DNA from: Arthrobacter sp. MN05-02
GTDB lineage: Bacteria > Actinomycetota > Actinomycetes > Actinomycetales > Micrococcaceae
NCBI GenBank assembly: GCA_004001285.1
Contig: AP018697.1
Coordinates: 1,798,001-1,862,000 of the forward strand
Direction: 5' to 3'
DNA length: 64,000 nt
Of the stretch, positions 58,191 to 64,000 are shown piece after piece. Below the pieces are notes generated by a model. The model had not been told where the DNA came from, searched no databases, and was given only the letters and a program-made list of their open reading frames with translations. Numbering within the stretch: position 1 is the stretch's first letter; each line of letters begins with the position of its first letter. Position numbers and translations under genes: made by a program.

Positions 58191-58271
58191 GGCTCCAGAA
58201 TTCCACGCGGAGCGGGCGGGTACCAACTCAGGAACCCTCCCGGGCCGGGACCCCGGAGGTAGTGTCGGAGC

Positions 58272-59270
58272 ATGGACGGGCACTGGTCGGAGGACATCCT
58301 GGGAGGGCCGTTCCGCGCGCTCACGCTGCCCCTGCCGCCCGACGACGAGGGACGGCGCGTCGCGACCCTGGTCGCCTACGAGCCCGAGGACGCCCCGCGG
58401 CTCCGGTCGGGGCCGGCGCGGGCCGTGCTCTACGTGCACGGTTTCAGCGACTACTTCTTCCACTCGGAGCTCGCGGAGACCCTGCATGCCCGCGGGTGGG
58501 ACTTCTTCGCCCTGGACCTGCACAAGTACGGCCGGAGCCTGCTGCCGGGCCAGACGCCGGGGTTCGTCACCTCCCTCGACGACTACGACGCCGACTTCGA
58601 GGCCGCGATCGCGGCGCTCCGGAGCCGGGTCGCGGCACGGTACGGGTCAGGGACGGTGGAGATCGCGCTGATGGCGCATTCGACCGGCGGCCTCACCGCC
58701 GCCCTCTGGGCCGCGCGCAACCCCGGCCGCCTCGCGGCACTGGTCCTCAACAGCCCATGGCTCGACACCCAGGGCAGCGCGCTGCTGCGCACCGCCGCGC
58801 AGGGCATCCTCGACACGGTGTCCCGCCGCCGGCCGAAGACCCGACTGCGGCTTCCCGCCCTGGGCTTCTACTTCCGGAGCATCAGCGACACGCGCGACGG
58901 CGAGTGGACGATCAATCCGGCCTGGCGTCCGGAGGCGGGCTTTCCGATCAGGGCCGGCTGGCTGGCCGCAGTCCTGGCCGGGCATACGACCCTCGCCCGA
59001 GGGGTGTCGGTCGATGCGCCGGTCCTCGTGCTGTGCTCGACGGCTTCCACGATCAGTGGGACCTGGAACAGTTCGATGCTGGAGACCGACAGCATCCTCG
59101 ACGTCACGCCCCTCGTGCGCCGGGCCGCGGAACTGGGTACCACCGTGACGATCCGCAGACTGCACGGCGCGCTGCACGACGTCTTCCTCTCCCGCCGGGA
59201 GGTGCGCAGGCAGGCGGCCGACTTCACCGCGTGGTGGCTGGAGTCGTATGTGCCCGCCGGCCCGCCCTAG
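58272..59270 (+). CDS. alpha/beta hydrolase (serine aminopeptidase S33-like)
   Basis: A 332-residue hydrolase. The oxyanion [10 protein letters not shown] is at about residue 57, the nucleophile elbow AHSTGG at about 135 and the final His in [11 protein letters not shown] at about 298. It resembles monoacylglycerol-lipase-like proteins and so may act on lipid esters; no signal peptide, so cytoplasmic. It diverges from pyrD and its stop codon overlaps that of uppS by four bases (convergent). Confidence 0.9.
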   Translation: MDGHWSEDILGGPFRALTLPLPPDDEGRRVATLVAYEPEDAPRLRSGPARAVLYVHGFSDYFFHSELAETLHARGWDFFALDLHKYGRSLLPGQTPGFVTSLDDYDADFEAAIAALRSRVAARYGSGTVEIALMAHSTGGLTAALWAARNPGRLAALVLNSPWLDTQGSALLRTAAQGILDTVSRRRPKTRLRLPALGFYFRSISDTRDGEWTINPAWRPEAGFPIRAGWLAAVLAGHTTLARGVSVDAPVLVLCSTASTISGTWNSSMLETDSILDVTPLVRRAAELGTTVTIRRLHGALHDVFLSRREVRRQAADFTAWWLESYVPAGPP

Positions 59271-60067
59271 GTGGACGGTGCGGCGGACGCCCGGTCCACC
59301 GCGCCCCCGTACCTGCGATCGCGTGCGGCGTACTCCTCGATCGCGCGCCACAGGGTCCGTCGGTCGACGTCGGGCCACAAGGTGTTCATGAACACCATCT
59401 CCGCGTAGGCGGACTGCCAGAGCAGGAAGTTCGACAGCCGCTGCTCTCCGGAGGTGCGGAGGAACAGGTCGACGTCGGGCAGATCGGGTTCGTCGAGGTA
59501 CCGCTGGATGGTCTTCTCACTGACCGACGAGGCCTTCAGGGTACCGGCGGCGACATCCTCGGCGATGGCCCTGGCGGCGTCGGCGATCTCGGCACGGCCC
59601 CCGTAGTTGACGCACATGGTGAGCGTGCAGGTCGTGTTGTGCGCGGTGTGCCGCTCGGCGTCCTCCAACTCACGGATGACCGACTGCCACAGCTTCGGCC
59701 GGCGCCCGGACCAGCGGATGCGGACGCCCCAGTCGTCGAGCTGGTCCCGCTGGCGCCGGAGCACGTCCTTGTTGAACCCCATGAGGAAGCGGACCTCCTC
59801 GGGTGAGCGTTTCCAGTTCTCGGTGCTGAAGGCGTAGACGGAGACGTGCTTGACGCCGATCTCGATCGCGCCGGCCATGACGTCGAGCAGCGCCGCCTCG
59901 CCGGCCCTGTGCCCTTCCGTGCGGGGCAGGCCCCGCTCGTTGGCCCAGCGGCCGTTGCCGTCCATGACGATCGCCACGTGCCCGGGCACGAACTGCGGCG
60001 GGATCGAGGGAACCTGCTCACCGCTCGGGTGGGGCCACGGCGCCACGGGTCGTGCAGGGTTCTTCAT
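59267..60067 (-). CDS. uppS: isoprenyl transferase (undecaprenyl/decaprenyl diphosphate synthase)
   Basis: A 266-residue cis-prenyltransferase that makes the lipid carrier for cell-wall synthesis from isoprenyl diphosphates. [11 protein letters not shown], the conserved [17 protein letters not shown] and [20 protein letters not shown] are all present. ATG 60067 overlaps the recO stop (ATGA), so the pair is coupled; a 16-residue upstream extension lies within recO. Trans- or cis-product length cannot be told from sequence. Confidence 0.95.
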   Translation of the reverse strand: MKNPARPVAPWPHPSGEQVPSIPPQFVPGHVAIVMDGNGRWANERGLPRTEGHRAGEAALLDVMAGAIEIGVKHVSVYAFSTENWKRSPEEVRFLMGFNKDVLRRQRDQLDDWGVRIRWSGRRPKLWQSVIRELEDAERHTAHNTTCTLTMCVNYGGRAEIADAARAIAEDVAAGTLKASSVSEKTIQRYLDEPDLPDVDLFLRTSGEQRLSNFLLWQSAYAEMVFMNTLWPDVDRRTLWRAIEEYAARDRRYGGAVDRASAAPST

Positions 60068-60810
60068 ATGCGCTCCACGTGTTTGAGGGAGGCGACCCCG
60101 CGTTCGAGGTGCCATTGCAGATAGGCGGCGACCAGTCCGGCGGCCTCACGGCGTGCGCCGCCCTCCGAGGCGTCCGCGACGGTCCAGTCCCCGGTCAGCA
60201 GGGCTGCGAGCAGGTCCATCGTCGCGGGCGAGGGCGACGCGGCTCCGGGGGGCCGGCACACGGGGCAGACCGCTCCGCCGAGAGGGGCGGAGAACGCGGT
60301 GTGCGGCCCGGGCGCGGCGCACCGGGCGCAGTCCGTGAAACTCGGGGCCCATCCCGCCGTCGCCAGCGACCGCAGCAGGTAGGAGTCGAGGATGAGTTCC
60401 GACGGGTGCAGGTCGCGGCTGAGGGCGGAGAAGGCGCCCGCGACGAGGGCGTACTGCGCTCCCCCTGCCTCGCCGATGTCGGTCAGCCGTTCCGCCGTCT
60501 CGGCGATGGCCGTCGCCGCGGTGTACCGGCCGTAGTCGGAGGCGATCCCGTGCCCGTAGGCACCCTTCGTCTGGGCCTGGGTGACGACGTCGAGGTTCCG
60601 CCCGTGCGCGAGCTGGAGATCGACGGACATGAACGGCTCCAGGCGGGAGCCGAACTTGCTGGTGGTCCGGCGCACGCCCTTGGCGACGGCACGGACCTGG
60701 CCGTGGTCCCGCGTCAGGAGCACGATGATGCGGTCCGCCTCCCCGAGCTTGTAGGTGCGCAGGACCACGCCCTCGGTGCGATAGGTGCGCGATGCAGAGG
60801 AGGAGGCCAC
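60064..60810 (-). CDS. recO: DNA repair protein RecO
   Basis: A 248-residue recombination mediator that loads RecA at gaps. The OB fold at the N-terminus ([20 protein letters not shown]) and the helical C-terminal part with a zinc module (CARC and CPVC at about 168 and 190) are typical for actinobacterial RecO. GAGGAGG lies before the ATG. It is translated together with uppS in the conserved recO-uppS pair. Confidence 0.95.
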   Translation of the reverse strand: MASSSASRTYRTEGVVLRTYKLGEADRIIVLLTRDHGQVRAVAKGVRRTTSKFGSRLEPFMSVDLQLAHGRNLDVVTQAQTKGAYGHGIASDYGRYTAATAIAETAERLTDIGEAGGAQYALVAGAFSALSRDLHPSELILDSYLLRSLATAGWAPSFTDCARCAAPGPHTAFSAPLGGAVCPVCRPPGAASPSPATMDLLAALLTGDWTVADASEGGARREAAGLVAAYLQWHLERGVASLKHVERI

Positions 60811-60832
60811 GATTCCATTCTTCCACCTGCCA

Positions 60833-60860
60833 CCCCCGCGGGAATCGTTCCGCGCGGGGG
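60833..60860 (-). terminator. terminator of leuA
   Basis: A 12-bp stem with one bulged G (60833-60844 and 60848-60860) and a three-base loop, 23 bases after the leuA stop and before recO on the minus strand. Confidence 0.7.
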
Positions 60861-60882
60861 CGCCAGGCCGGGACGGACCCGG

Positions 60883-64000
<3,118 letters not shown>

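Overview
The window looks like a piece of chromosome from a high-GC actinobacterium of the Micrococcaceae, most like Arthrobacter or a close relative. The reasons are the strong GC bias at third codon positions, the actinobacterial ctaE-qcrC-qcrA-qcrB block (diheme cytochrome c, three-helix Rieske protein, long cytochrome b) with a separate ctaC-ctaD-ctaF operon, CtaF and DUF3043/DUF3054/DUF3159 proteins, near-leaderless promoters, GTG starts and an actinobacterial-type dif sequence. No rRNA or tRNA gene, CRISPR array or intact transposase was seen.

Layout. 1-13.5 kb: an S9 peptidase (5' end cut by the window edge), peptide deformylase, a UvrA-like tandem ABC ATPase, a two-component pair made of a response regulator with reversed domain order (SARP-like DNA-binding and BTAD domains in front, receiver at the end) and a HisKA_3 kinase, a large secreted fibronectin-type protein, a small anchored protein, and a Tat-exported multicopper oxidase overlapping a signal peptidase I gene. 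13.6-30.5 kb: an accessory and decaying stretch. It starts with a broken acetyltransferase copy and a dif-like XerCD site, followed by remnants of a serine recombinase, a P-loop kinase, a membrane protein and a DUF2382 protein. Between them lie intact genes: MerR regulator, alcohol dehydrogenase, maltose O-acetyltransferase, two stress-type or unknown proteins, a mycothiol-dependent-isomerase-like protein with a divergent MarR regulator, DUF3159 and SDR proteins. It ends with an atypical LuxR regulator and a giant coiled-coil surface protein interrupted by one in-frame stop.

30.5-43.9 kb: DUF427 and VOC proteins, then a tight six-gene operon (oligopeptide-type ABC importer, flavin monooxygenase of the NtaA/SnaA/DszA type, SfnB/DszC-like acyl-CoA-dehydrogenase-fold oxidase) that most likely imports and desulfurises an organosulfur compound. 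It is preceded by a 414-base region with hairpins and a nine-codon upstream frame. MOSC, isochorismatase-type, secreted, VOC, DUF3054 and RAM-domain genes follow. 44-64 kb: core metabolism. trpD diverges from ctaE-qcrCAB, then PAP2 phosphatase, a GntR regulator, ctaCDF, erpA, an M20 peptidase, DUF3043, pyrD, an alpha/beta hydrolase, uppS, recO, leuA and the start of an M13 metallopeptidase.

How it works together. ctaE, qcrCAB and ctaCDF build the bc1-aa3 respiratory supercomplex. A 13-base inverted repeat CTAC-N5-GTAG sits at the start of the trpD, qcrC and ctaC transcription units and is the most interesting regulatory signal. Five genes carry single-base frameshifts, three of them in C/G runs of otherwise intact genes, so part of the apparent decay may be sequencing error; the remnants around 13.6-26.4 kb with large internal deletions and joined fragments cannot be explained that way.
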